From Parachlamydiales bacterium (lineage in GTDB: Bacteria > Chlamydiota > Chlamydiia > Chlamydiales > Rhabdochlamydiaceae), in contig PLXY01000006.1 in assembly GCA_003153295.1 (NCBI GenBank), forward strand, positions 155,829 through 219,828: DNA of 64,000 nt, in the 5' to 3' direction. The notes under the pieces were generated by a model. It worked only from the letters and a program-made list of their open reading frames with translations. It did no database searches and had not been told where the DNA came from. The position numbers and the translations under genes were made by a program. Below are positions 1 through 7,451 of this stretch, piece after piece. Within the stretch, counting starts at the first letter, position 1, and every line of letters begins with the position of its first letter.

Positions 1-145
1 CATCTTCATCTTGATGAGAATGCCAGACAAATTCTCCTTTGGCCTTAAATATTTTTACATAAGAGTTATTGACTTCTCCCAATATTTTAGGAGTCCAATG
101 AGCATCAAATAACTGGAACTTATCTTTCAAGTTTACTTTCTTCAT
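1..145 (-). CDS. Cupin-domain protein, 3' end cut by window edge
   Basis: The minus strand reads an open frame from an ATG at 145 to the window edge, giving about 48 residues that begin MKKVNLKDKF and end near FVWHSHQDED. The pattern 'KGEFVWHSHxDEDE' is the first metal-binding motif of small cupin_2 proteins (mannose-6-phosphate isomerase-like), whose histidines and glutamate bind a metal inside a beta-barrel. The rest of the barrel lies outside the window, so substrate and role cannot be given. It is divergent from the PadR gene. AAGTGAAG upstream of the ATG is a modest ribosome site. Confidence 0.75.
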   Translation of the reverse strand, partial: MKKVNLKDKFQLFDAHWTPKILGEVNNSYVKIFKAKGEFVWHSHQDED

Positions 146-333
146 TAGTACTTCACTTGGATGGTTTTTTTGATGCTAAAGTATAATCAATTCCTCATAA
201 GAAAGCAAAATCTCACGATTCCAGGCTTTTATACCGTCATTGATGTTCAGCCGGATATCATACATCCCTCCAATAACGAAGTGATGTTCAAAATCCACGC
301 TGGAAGCTTTCATGTCAAAAATTGTTTTGTATA

Positions 334-379
334 TTGGAAAAATCGTCTGTTATAGCATAATACCCAGTAACTAGGTATT
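334..379 (+). promoter_or_regulatory. Promoter with overlapping palindromic operator for the PadR gene
   Basis: A possible -35 (TTGGAA, 334-339) and -10 (CATAAT, 356-361) are 16 bp apart. A perfect 6-bp inverted repeat, AATACC (359-364) and GGTATT (374-379), starts in the -10 and ends 3 bp before the PadR start codon. An operator covering the transcription start and ribosome site fits autorepression, which is common for PadR proteins. Binding is inferred. Confidence 0.5.
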
Positions 380-382
380 TTC

Positions 383-901
383 ATGAAATTAGTCAATAAA
401 ACAAGATTCGCGATTTTGGGGATGCTTCTAGAAGGTCTTAGCACTGGCTATGACATCAAGTCGCTGATGGGAAGGTCGACCGTTTATTTCTGGCGCGAGT
501 CTGACTCGACAATCTATCCCATGTTGAAAGTCTTGGCAGAAGAGGGAAAAGTGCGCTCCAAAGTCGTTTATGTGGGAAAGAAAAAGAAAGAGGTCTTTTC
601 TATTACTGATAAGGGACGGGTGGAATTTAGGGCTTGGTTCGAAAGTCCGACAGGATCGGAAACCCCACGTAATGAGTTTCTTCTCAAACTCTTTTTCGCT
701 ACAGATCGAGAGGACATGACACACTTGTTTCGGGAGAGATTAGAAAAAGCCGAAAAGACCTATGAAGAATACAAGAAAATTGAAGAGAGATTAGAAAGTT
801 TAACAGCTTCACCTCGTCAAGCGATTCGACTTAAAGCACTGAGATACGGGATCGCTCATCTTGTGTTAGAAATTCAATGGTTAAAAGAAGAATCAATCTA
901 G
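383..901 (+). CDS. PadR-family transcriptional regulator
   Basis: A 172-residue protein with an N-terminal winged helix (about residues 5-80, including 'FAILGMLLEGLSTGYDIK' and 'TIYPMLKVLAEEGKV') and a C-terminal helical dimerisation region of the Vir_act_alpha_C type (about 90-170). This is the usual two-domain PadR layout and length. PadR proteins repress detoxification, efflux or virulence genes and release DNA on binding a small ligand. The SRPBCC gene starts 9 bp downstream and is probably co-transcribed, so it is the likely target or ligand-handling partner. The palindrome overlapping the start region suggests autoregulation. The ligand is unknown. Confidence 0.9.
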   Translation: MKLVNKTRFAILGMLLEGLSTGYDIKSLMGRSTVYFWRESDSTIYPMLKVLAEEGKVRSKVVYVGKKKKEVFSITDKGRVEFRAWFESPTGSETPRNEFLLKLFFATDREDMTHLFRERLEKAEKTYEEYKKIEERLESLTASPRQAIRLKALRYGIAHLVLEIQWLKEESI

Positions 902-910
902 GAGAGAAAT

Positions 911-1330
911 ATGCTTATTATTAAACATACCGTGGAAACAACCGCAACTCCTGCACAAATTTGGAAAATTTGGCAAGACGTTGAAAACTGGAAAAAGTGG
1001 GATCAAGATATTGAATTAAGTCGCATCGATGGCCCATTTCAGACGGGCACAACGGGTTGCACTAAGTTTATAGGAACCCCTCTTTTCAAAACCTTATTAA
1101 CACAGGTTGTACCCCTTAAGTTAGTGATTCAAGAAGCGCACCTTTCTTTTGCGAAAGTGGTCAGTTACCAATCTATGACTTACGTGAAAGGAAAAACACA
1201 AGTGACTTTCCAAGTAGAGATTCGGGGACCTTTATCCCTCTTTTTTGCCTGTATGCTTCGCCGCTTTATCAAAAAGAAGATTCCCCTAGAAATGGAAGAG
1301 ATGCTCAAAAGAGCAGAAGTTCTTGGGTGA
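911..1330 (+). CDS. SRPBCC (polyketide cyclase/dehydrase-like) protein
   Basis: A 139-residue protein matching the START-like SRPBCC fold. It opens with a beta strand ('IIKHTVETTATPAQIWKIW'), followed by the characteristic 'W..W..WD.DIELSRI..P...GT' stretch and a long C-terminal helix ending near 'MEEMLKRAEVLG'. These proteins form a hydrophobic pocket for lipids, polyketides or other small molecules. GGAGAG provides a good ribosome site 5 bp before the ATG, and the gene follows the PadR gene by 9 bp. No catalytic residue is evident, so binding or sequestering the PadR ligand is as plausible as enzymatic action. Confidence 0.8.
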   Translation: MLIIKHTVETTATPAQIWKIWQDVENWKKWDQDIELSRIDGPFQTGTTGCTKFIGTPLFKTLLTQVVPLKLVIQEAHLSFAKVVSYQSMTYVKGKTQVTFQVEIRGPLSLFFACMLRRFIKKKIPLEMEEMLKRAEVLG

Positions 1331-1432
1331 TTTTGCCTAAAAGGACCCGGGAAATTCTCAGGCCTTTTGGAGAGACGTATTCAGAGCTTTAGCTAAATTT
1401 TTCTGAAGGGGTTTCTCGGTTACAGCGTCATC

Positions 1433-4400
1433 CTAAAAAGAATATCCCAGTTTCACGTAGAATTGATTGGAATTGTAACCACTTCCAAATTCTCCGTCAT
1501 AAATGATGGATGCGTAACCGTTCCAGTTTGTTTGCCAAAAAAGTTCTATACCAGGGGAAATCAGACTTTGATTGGTGGTAAAGGCCTCGACCCCAAAGGA
1601 AGCCGGAGCGCTGACAATGGCCGCATGGAGATGTCCGACGTTATGAGGCTTTTTATAAACATAGCTCAACTTTGCTTGCGCGATAAAAACTCCCCAAGTG
1701 TAGACGGTTGTTTTGTATCCGTTGAGGCCTGTTTCTAATCGTAACATCCATGAAGTTCTAGAAGAGACCTTCATATTGTAGGGAGTAGCTCCTTTCTCTG
1801 AATAGCTCGGATCCCATTCCGTGACCCAGTCTACTAAACCGAAGGGTTCGAGGGTTACGGTATTGATATTAAAATCATATCCCGTGCCAAAATGGAGATC
1901 GAGTTGTTCTGCATGGTAAGAACTTTTTGCCGTCTCTCTATATCCTGGATAGGAGATGATGCGCTTTTGATCGACTTTCATATAGTCGCCCCAGATGGCA
2001 GCATCGATGAAGAAATCGGAAAAATATCTCGTTCCGTAGACGCTGAGATAACCTGCATTTATGTGGCTATTTCCCATTGAATGATGCTCATGAATTGATG
2101 AATGAGCATATCCTGCAAGTGCGCCGATGCACCCTAGATCGGTATTGCCGTAATCATAGCCTGCAAAAATGCCTCCTGTGTTGAAATCAAAGGCAGGACT
2201 TTCATCTTGAGAGTTCTGATGACTGAATTGGCCAAAACCCGCTGTCCAAAGTTGAGATTGAGTGTTTTTAGGCGGAGCATAAATTGTTTTACGTGGAGAT
2301 CGATTGACGGCTAAAAGTTCCTTGTCGTCGTCTAAGAATAAGAAGGCTGTTTCTCCTGCATGGGGATTTTTGCTGTGATTGTGAGCAAGACGCCTTTTGG
2401 TAAAATGAGAATTGAGCGATTCCGAAAACATGAACATAACGTTTTGTGCAGCAAATGTGGAAATTGAGTTTCTCGAGGGGCTAATGCTTTTAAGGGCTTT
2501 TTGGTACTGCGAAAAAGAAAGGTCGTTTAATAGATCAAATTGATCTCCCAGACCATCAAAATCAGGGCCTAGCGTATTGAGATAATTGGCAATTTTTAAG
2601 TTGTTACCTCGTAGGCCTCGTGTAGAAAGAAAAATAGGCTCGGGAACAGGAGGCACGGGAGGGAGAGGGCCTAAAAAAGCAAATTGCACAAACGTAGGAG
2701 CTCCGATCGGAAGATAGGAGAGCGAATAACTCGAAGCTGATCCCGCAACCTCGACAGAATCAAAGGTCCCTGTAATACCCGAAGAAGTGAGTACGGTATA
2801 CTCTCCAGGCTGAGCACTTGAATCTATGTCGACTTCCAAGGTGCCTGCTAAAGATGCGGGTCCAGAAACGGAGACGGAAGATGTACCGCTGGAATTAATT
2901 TCGATATGGACGAGGCTTCCCAAGGTGCCATTGACTGGATCTGCTGACATTAAAGTCAAGCTGCCCAGGGTGAGCGTTCCTCCGGTGTCTGGAGAGATCG
3001 TTCCGGAATTGACAAGAACATCTCCGGTCAAGATTCCGATCCCGCTGAGCGTACCTCTTTGTGAGCTAAAGCCAATGTTTCTACAGATGGAAACCGATGC
3101 ATCATTGATCTGCCCGTTTACTTTGAAATTCGCATTGTTGACTGTGATGCCCCCTTGATAATCGGTTGTTCCGTTGTAAACCACAGTTCCATTTCCTGTG
3201 ACAAAAACAGCTGTTCCTCCTGCGCTGAAAGCGGTATCATCAGTAAACGCGACTTGGTCGCCGACTATTAAAAGATCATCAACATCGTTAGCCCTGAATG
3301 TGAGAGAAGAACCCGTACGCAGGAAAATACTGTTTCCCAATGCAGATCCATCAAAGCCATCTGTACCTCCTCCAGAGCCAGCAGTTCCATGAATTCCTGC
3401 TTGTGTCGTATTGTTGGATGTATTGAAGATAGTTGGAATTCCGGGGAATGCTTGTATAGTGAGATTTAAATTGCTATCTACAAAGACAGCACCTCCGAGA
3501 CCGCTCCCTCCGCCACCACCACCGCCTCCAAAGCCCGATCCATAGGAACTGGCTCCAGTCCCTCCAGATCCTGCGCCGAGATTTCCTATATCAGATCCAC
3601 CCGAGGCAGTAGAGCCATTAGAAGGCCCGCCGCCGCCGCCTCCACCCCCGCCTAAAGAGTTGCCACCGTCTGCAGGTGTTATACCATTTTGGTTGACTCC
3701 TCCACCTCCACCTCCACCACCAGTGCCACCCGATCCACCTTGTACAGTGTAACCTCCATCAGAAGCGCCGGTGCCAGCGCCGCCACCGCCGCCTCCACTA
3801 TAACCTCCACTTCCAGCTTGTCCGTCAATGTTAATTGGCATACCTGTCATCACGATTCCACCGCCGCCGCCGCCGCCGCCATCTGCTCCATTGCCTCCGG
3901 AAGGTGTAGGGCTACCTCCAGGTGCCATGCTGCCCGCGGGTTGGCTTCCATTTGTTCCTGCGCTTCCGCCACCGCCACCTCCATAAGCACCAAATGCTGT
4001 CATGGGGCCTCCACCACCTCCGCCTCCGACATTATTTCCTCCAGAGTAATTCCCTCCACCAGACCCCGCGGGAATCATGAGACCATAACCACTTCCATCA
4101 GATCCGTTGTCTTGATCCGACCCTCCAGTCCCCAGATTCATTCCCATACTAGCGCGGGATCCGATTCCACCACCACCACCACCACCGCCGCCAAGTGGGT
4201 CACTTGTCGAAAGAATGACATCCCCGCCATCTCCACCAAAACCTCCTCCACCCGCGCCCCCTGTCGTTCCATTGGTTGTGATAGAACCCCCATTTCCGCT
4301 AAAGCCGCCTCCACCGGCGCCGCCCTCATCGCCTGTAGGAGAAGAGATGCTAAAATAACTTCCTCCATTTCCACCCACCGCAGAGCAGTCGTTGATCGAG

Positions 4401-4903
4401 ACATTCATCAAGGTGATGGAAGGATTCGAACCATTTAAAAAGAATTGAGGTGCGTAAATGGCTCCTCCGGCGCCCATGCCACCACCGCCTCCCGAAGTTC
4501 CATCTCCACCATCGCCTCCTTTGGCGGTCAAGTTTTGAAAGATCATGTTTTGAATTGTCACAGTCCCCGTTGGGATAAAAAATCCACTGTAAGAGCCACC
4601 ACCGTCAATGGTGACCGTAGGAATTGAGCCAGAGTTTCCAATTGTGATGTTCACAGGAGTTGAGGAGTTATTAATAATCGGTAGAATTCCATTGAGTTGA
4701 ATGAGCATCGGGGTGTTAAAAGTAATCGCATAATCATCCATTCCCCCCGTGTTCAAATCTTGATTCATTGAATTTATGGCATATCTCAAATCACCCATCA
4801 CTCCATTGCCACCCGGATTATTGTCGGAGTTTTGTGTTACCTCGAGTGTTGTTAAGGCGAACAAAGAAGGTGTGGTAAGTAGAAACAAGCAAGACTTAAG
4901 CAT
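1433..4903 (-). CDS. Glycine-rich Pmp-like autotransporter
   Basis: An 1156-residue outer-membrane autotransporter. Residues 1-17 form a signal peptide (cleavage near LFA-LTT). A passenger with a beta-helix character follows (about 20-600), extremely rich in GGGG and GGxG runs, with Pmp-style GGAIYA and GGAVFV motifs. From about residue 890 the sequence becomes a classic autotransporter beta-domain of alternating aromatic strands ('WTAGFGQF', 'GGIFAGYDYG', 'RLETGLNGY'), ending in the C-terminal aromatic GYSF expected for BamA-dependent insertion. The passenger should be surface exposed and may act in adhesion. The DNA over the glycine tracts is full of CCA/CCG/CCT triplet runs (about 3500-4350), which permits in-frame length variation. 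It is less rich in FxxN than true Chlamydia Pmps. Confidence 0.88.
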   Translation of the reverse strand: MLKSCLFLLTTPSLFALTTLEVTQNSDNNPGGNGVMGDLRYAINSMNQDLNTGGMDDYAITFNTPMLIQLNGILPIINNSSTPVNITIGNSGSIPTVTIDGGGSYSGFFIPTGTVTIQNMIFQNLTAKGGDGGDGTSGGGGGMGAGGAIYAPQFFLNGSNPSITLMNVSINDCSAVGGNGGSYFSISSPTGDEGGAGGGGFSGNGGSITTNGTTGGAGGGGFGGDGGDVILSTSDPLGGGGGGGGGIGSRASMGMNLGTGGSDQDNGSDGSGYGLMIPAGSGGGNYSGGNNVGGGGGGGPMTAFGAYGGGGGGSAGTNGSQPAGSMAPGGSPTPSGGNGADGGGGGGGGIVMTGMPINIDGQAGSGGYSGGGGGGAGTGASDGGYTVQGGSGGTGGGGGGGGVNQNGITPADGGNSLGGGGGGGGGPSNGSTASGGSDIGNLGAGSGGTGASSYGSGFGGGGGGGGSGLGGAVFVDSNLNLTIQAFPGIPTIFNTSNNTTQAGIHGTAGSGGGTDGFDGSALGNSIFLRTGSSLTFRANDVDDLLIVGDQVAFTDDTAFSAGGTAVFVTGNGTVVYNGTTDYQGGITVNNANFKVNGQINDASVSICRNIGFSSQRGTLSGIGILTGDVLVNSGTISPDTGGTLTLGSLTLMSADPVNGTLGSLVHIEINSSGTSSVSVSGPASLAGTLEVDIDSSAQPGEYTVLTSSGITGTFDSVEVAGSASSYSLSYLPIGAPTFVQFAFLGPLPPVPPVPEPIFLSTRGLRGNNLKIANYLNTLGPDFDGLGDQFDLLNDLSFSQYQKALKSISPSRNSISTFAAQNVMFMFSESLNSHFTKRRLAHNHSKNPHAGETAFLFLDDDKELLAVNRSPRKTIYAPPKNTQSQLWTAGFGQFSHQNSQDESPAFDFNTGGIFAGYDYGNTDLGCIGALAGYAHSSIHEHHSMGNSHINAGYLSVYGTRYFSDFFIDAAIWGDYMKVDQKRIISYPGYRETAKSSYHAEQLDLHFGTGYDFNINTVTLEPFGLVDWVTEWDPSYSEKGATPYNMKVSSRTSWMLRLETGLNGYKTTVYTWGVFIAQAKLSYVYKKPHNVGHLHAAIVSAPASFGVEAFTTNQSLISPGIELFWQTNWNGYASIIYDGEFGSGYNSNQFYVKLGYSF

Positions 4904-4955
4904 GAGAAAATCCTCTAATTATTTTTTTTCATCCTATGATTAAAAAAATAATTGC

Positions 4956-5855
4956 TCAACGTTTAAAGTGGGGAAGAGGAGTGAATTCGACTTTTTGAGG
5001 ACTGTAGTTAGGTCTCATTGCGAATGCAATCGTTGCATATCGAATTTTGCCACATTGTGCGACCATGTGAGGGGTAGGATAGATGGAAAATTCTGTGAGA
5101 AGCACTCCGGGAATGAGCAGGATTGAGTTTTGATCTCTTAGAGGTGAAGAAAAATCATCGACTGTGAATGAGGATTTATAAGGAGAAAGCAGGAGTGATT
5201 GATTGTCCGTGCTATCGAGAAAAAGAGAAAACGCAGTGCCATCGTAATGCGGTCTTGTGGCGATGTAAGACGGGAAATATTTGACAACCTTGAGAAGGAT
5301 AGGAGGATGTCTGTATTGCGAAGATAAAATCGTTTCTAATCCTAACTCAACTGCCGCCTCATTAAATAGATTCCCATAAGGTTTTTGGATCTCGAGACAA
5401 GCTTCCAAAAAACGGATGATTTCTGGAACTTGATTGAATTCCGGATAGTGAGAGCAAATAAATGCATGGAAGTGGATAGAATAATAGAAGGAGATTTGGC
5501 TTCTTCCTTTTCTTTTTGACTCGTCATAGAAGCCAAAAAAATCAGTAGAGTAATAATTTCTATCTTTCGAGCGAATAAAACGCTCTTTTGCGGTGTATAA
5601 TTTTTGTGCCCATATTGGATTTGTCTGAAGAAATTCGATGAGTTCATCGAAATATCTATAAAGAGAATCGAACGCGGCCTTTTCATGCTTTTTATCGCAA
5701 ATTTCTACATAACCGACTCGCTGGAATTGTTCGACAAGATGTGTTGCATTAAGATGAAAAGGAGCTTGAAATGCGAGGAAAATCCACAGAAAAAAAATCT
5801 TTCGAACAACCACGAAATCATCGTATGATTTGTTTGATGAATTTGTCAAATTCAT
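4956..5855 (-). CDS. Exported 2OG-Fe(II) oxygenase-like protein
   Basis: About 299 residues. The double-stranded beta-helix signature of 2-oxoglutarate/Fe(II) dioxygenases is visible: an HxD metal motif ('RPHYDGT', His203/Asp205), a distal histidine ('YPTPHMV', His263) and a 2OG-binding arginine nine residues later ('IRYATIAF', Arg272). It resembles the isopenicillin-N-synthase-like branch. A hydrophobic stretch near residues 20-36 ('IFFLWIFLAFQA') looks like a signal peptide. I place the start at the ATG at 5855 because GGAAGG lies 5 bp upstream; a GTG at 5813 directly before the signal peptide is an alternative. The open frame extends further upstream only because it runs into a decayed DUF1016 gene. 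The substrate is unknown, and an exported dioxygenase of this class would be unusual. Confidence 0.68.
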   Translation of the reverse strand: MNLTNSSNKSYDDFVVVRKIFFLWIFLAFQAPFHLNATHLVEQFQRVGYVEICDKKHEKAAFDSLYRYFDELIEFLQTNPIWAQKLYTAKERFIRSKDRNYYSTDFFGFYDESKRKGRSQISFYYSIHFHAFICSHYPEFNQVPEIIRFLEACLEIQKPYGNLFNEAAVELGLETILSSQYRHPPILLKVVKYFPSYIATRPHYDGTAFSLFLDSTDNQSLLLSPYKSSFTVDDFSSPLRDQNSILLIPGVLLTEFSIYPTPHMVAQCGKIRYATIAFAMRPNYSPQKVEFTPLPHFKR

Positions 5856-6208
5856 AATGGCCTTCCATTGTCGACTATATAGATCTGACTCGATCCACAT
5901 TTCTAGAGTATTGCGGCTCCAGCCATTTTCAATTGTCTTCTTAGCGTACCAAAGACGCTGATCTGGGCTCTCAAGTCACTCAGAAGCATATTATGACCCC
6001 ATGATAATTTTGCAGCAGCTTGCTGCAAAATTGAGATCTCTGGATAGGCTTCAGGGAGTTGTTTCATGTAAAAAAGATTACGAGGCGAGAATCCGGCCAT
6101 TTGAGGAAAGGTTGTTTTAAGATCTTTTGCAAGCCTTTCTACTATTTTAGTACCCCACCCTTCATCTTTTTGTTTCTGAAGAATTTCTCTCCCAAAAAGG
6201 CAAAAAAT
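5830..6208 (-). pseudogene. Decayed DUF1016 (YhcG-type PDDEXK nuclease) N-terminal domain
   Basis: The minus-strand translation contains 'DEGWGTKIVERLAKDL', 'MAGFSPRNLFYMKQLPEAYP' and 'LSWGHNMLLSDL', which is the conserved N-terminal domain of DUF1016/YhcG proteins. Near 5965 the frame breaks. The family sequence continues in another frame as 'DQRLWYAKKTIENGWSRNTL' and then 'IESDLYSRQWKAIMNL', which is the 5' extension of the neighbouring oxygenase frame. The fragment is cut upstream by a stop at 6209-6211, and no C-terminal nuclease domain follows. It is therefore a frameshifted relic truncated at both ends, close to the tmRNA integration site. YhcG proteins are often mobile-element or defence associated. 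Confidence 0.8.
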
Positions 6209-6293
6209 TCAGATTTTTTGAATGGAGTCTTTCAGAACTTGGCGCTAATAAACGCAACGTGCTTATTATAAAAATTATGGATTCTTAAATATG

Positions 6294-6317
6294 GGTTGGA
6301 TACGAAAGCATCCAACC
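6294..6317 (-). terminator. Hairpin beyond the degraded tmRNA 3' end
   Basis: A perfect 8-bp stem (GGTTGGAT/ATCCAACC, loop 8 nt) lies just beyond the degraded tmRNA 3' end on the minus strand. The U-tract is poor. Its placement mirrors the terminator at 7274-7300, so it may be an ancestral tmRNA terminator. Confidence 0.4.
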
Positions 6318-6321
6318 GAAA

Positions 6322-6387
6322 TGGAGGTAGAGAGATTTGAATTCTCGTCCTAAGCCAACATCCAACCTATGATTATATGCTCATCGC
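6322..6387 (-). repeat. Degraded second copy of the tmRNA 3' end (old attachment-site remnant)
   Basis: These 66 bp match the 3' end of the functional tmRNA gene (17328-17393) at 58 of 66 positions, and most differences are transitions. The copy includes the acceptor strand and the T-arm, but the T-loop TTCGAAT has become TTCAAAT, so it is unlikely to be functional. Similarity stops abruptly after 6387. It is best explained as the left boundary left by an earlier integration into the tmRNA gene. Confidence 0.7.
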
Positions 6388-6396
6388 TGAGCAGGT

Positions 6397-7059
6397 TTAA
6401 AAATTACGAGTTTGTGCAGATGCTATCGAAGTTGGAGCATATTCTAGAGGGCGAGATACTGAAATCAACCTAGATGCATCGTAGATAACAGATGGTAAAA
6501 GGCACCGTTCAAGATGTTCAACACGAACTTTGGTTTTATCTGAAGATACTTGAATGAGTTCACGACTATGGAATTGTTGAGGAGGAGACACGGTTGTAAT
6601 CCGCTTCTGGGGGAAATTTTTTCGCACTATTTTGATCGCGGGAACCAGATCGGAATCATTGGAAATTACTAGAGCTCGATCATATGCGTTTTGATAAGCT
6701 AGATCTAGTAGAAACAAAGCGATGTTGACATCGGTTTCTTTTTCTTCATGGCCTACCCAGTGATGCGTGCAGGATGGGCACCTACGGTTTTTCTTTTTGA
6801 AGTGTCCTAGAATAGGTATTACTCCAGTTAATTCCAGAGCTCGAATATAGGATTTTTGGCATTTTTGCGAGGATTCAGAGACGTGTTCGGCATATGCTGA
6901 AAAATAAAACACTTGAGAGAGTTCCTCAGAATGGGACTTTAGAAAAACCTTTGAAAGTGTTTTTAAATCTGTCCATTTTAATTCAGGACGACAAAGATCA
7001 GAAATTGCGTGGTAGAGATTGAGTCCGTCTATGAAACATGCGACACGTCGTCGATGCAT
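6397..7059 (-). CDS. NYN-domain (PIN-like) putative RNase with zinc motif
   Basis: About 220 residues. It begins with the NYN/LabA-DUF88 signature 'RVACFIDGLNLYHAI', followed by 'EKETDVNIALFLLDLA' and 'ALVISNDSDLVPAI', which supply the acidic residues of a PIN-like metal nuclease. A 'RRCPSCTHHW' segment may bind zinc. The family members are usually single-strand RNases. The start is set at the ATG at 7059 (AGGA 6 bp upstream). An upstream in-frame ATG at 7107 would place a strong terminator hairpin inside the coding sequence. The gene lies between the degraded tmRNA end (6322) and the intact left attachment repeat (7303), so it probably belongs to an older inserted segment. Confidence 0.82.
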   Translation of the reverse strand: MHRRRVACFIDGLNLYHAISDLCRPELKWTDLKTLSKVFLKSHSEELSQVFYFSAYAEHVSESSQKCQKSYIRALELTGVIPILGHFKKKNRRCPSCTHHWVGHEEKETDVNIALFLLDLAYQNAYDRALVISNDSDLVPAIKIVRKNFPQKRITTVSPPQQFHSRELIQVSSDKTKVRVEHLERCLLPSVIYDASRLISVSRPLEYAPTSIASAQTRNF

Positions 7060-7069
7060 TTGTATCCTA

Positions 7070-7099
7070 AAAAACGTGCCACGAGCCGGAGCCCGTGGC
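7070..7099 (-). terminator. Rho-independent terminator just upstream of the NYN gene
   Basis: On the minus strand, GCCACG pairs with CGTGGC around a GC-rich loop (7078-7099) and is followed by ACGTTTTTT (7070-7077). It would end transcription entering from the right and isolates the NYN gene from upstream reading. Confidence 0.7.
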
Positions 7100-7273
7100 T
7101 TTCGCATGGGGTCTCCATGCGGGATTATACCTACATCATATTGGCTACTAATATTTTTGCAAATAAAAACTTCTAAAGGATTTCTACTTTCCTTTCCACC
7201 TAGAAATTCTTTCCGAAAGAAAATTAACTTTTAGTCTTTAGTATGGTTATTCAAGGATTAAAAACTCCTAATA

Positions 7274-7300
7274 TAAAAAAGCCAGGTTCAAGAACCTGGC
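7274..7300 (-). terminator. Terminator abutting the left tmRNA-end repeat
   Basis: A perfect 9-10 bp stem (GCCAGGTTC/GAACCTGGC, 7281-7300) is followed on the minus strand by TTTTTT. It sits 2 bp beyond the left 24-bp repeat, exactly where a tmRNA terminator would be, so it was probably the tmRNA terminator before the present island inserted. Confidence 0.8.
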
Positions 7301-7302
7301 CG

Positions 7303-7326
7303 AATTGGAGGTGGAGAGATTCGAAC
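7303..7326. repeat. Left attachment site (attL) of the tmRNA island
   Basis: A 24-bp sequence identical to 17325-17348, which is the 3' terminus of the tmRNA gene. Identity stops on both sides. Together with an internal tyrosine integrase this defines an integrated element of about 10.0 kb. Confidence 0.88.
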
Positions 7327-7382
7327 AGGGATGGGAAGCGAAGGTTGTTTTATAGAGAAATCTAGCTAAATTTTGTCTCTAT

Positions 7383-7403
7383 TTACGCAATTTTTACGCA
7401 CTA
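7383..7403 (+). promoter_or_regulatory. Putative integrase arm-type binding site, left end
   Basis: Two TTACGCA motifs spaced 11 bp apart, about 57 bp inside attL. The same pattern occurs at 17206-17226 inside the right end, and inverted at 9240-9259 upstream of the integrase gene. The position and helical spacing fit arm-type integrase or excisionase sites; binding is inferred. Confidence 0.6.
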
Positions 7404-7451
7404 CACAGGACGGAACAGGAGCAAAATAGCCCTCGTTTTAGATGACTTTTG

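Noticed and set aside
161..355. 64-residue frame between the cupin and PadR genes
   Set aside because: No ribosome site, no recognisable sequence, and it runs into the PadR promoter and operator. It is most likely non-coding.
3689..4438. 249-residue frame antisense to the autotransporter, rich in Ser/Thr/Ala
   Set aside because: It arises from the complementary strand of glycine-codon repeats; the composition follows the triplet arrays and there is no start signal.
5856..5900. Longer start for the oxygenase-like protein
   Set aside because: The added residues belong to the decayed DUF1016 gene and come before a well-placed GGAAGG-ATG.
7303..7326. tRNA-like T-arm at the left attachment site
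   Set aside because: Only the 24-bp acceptor/T-arm part is present and the sequence inside the island does not continue as a tRNA or tmRNA. It is an attachment site, not an RNA gene.
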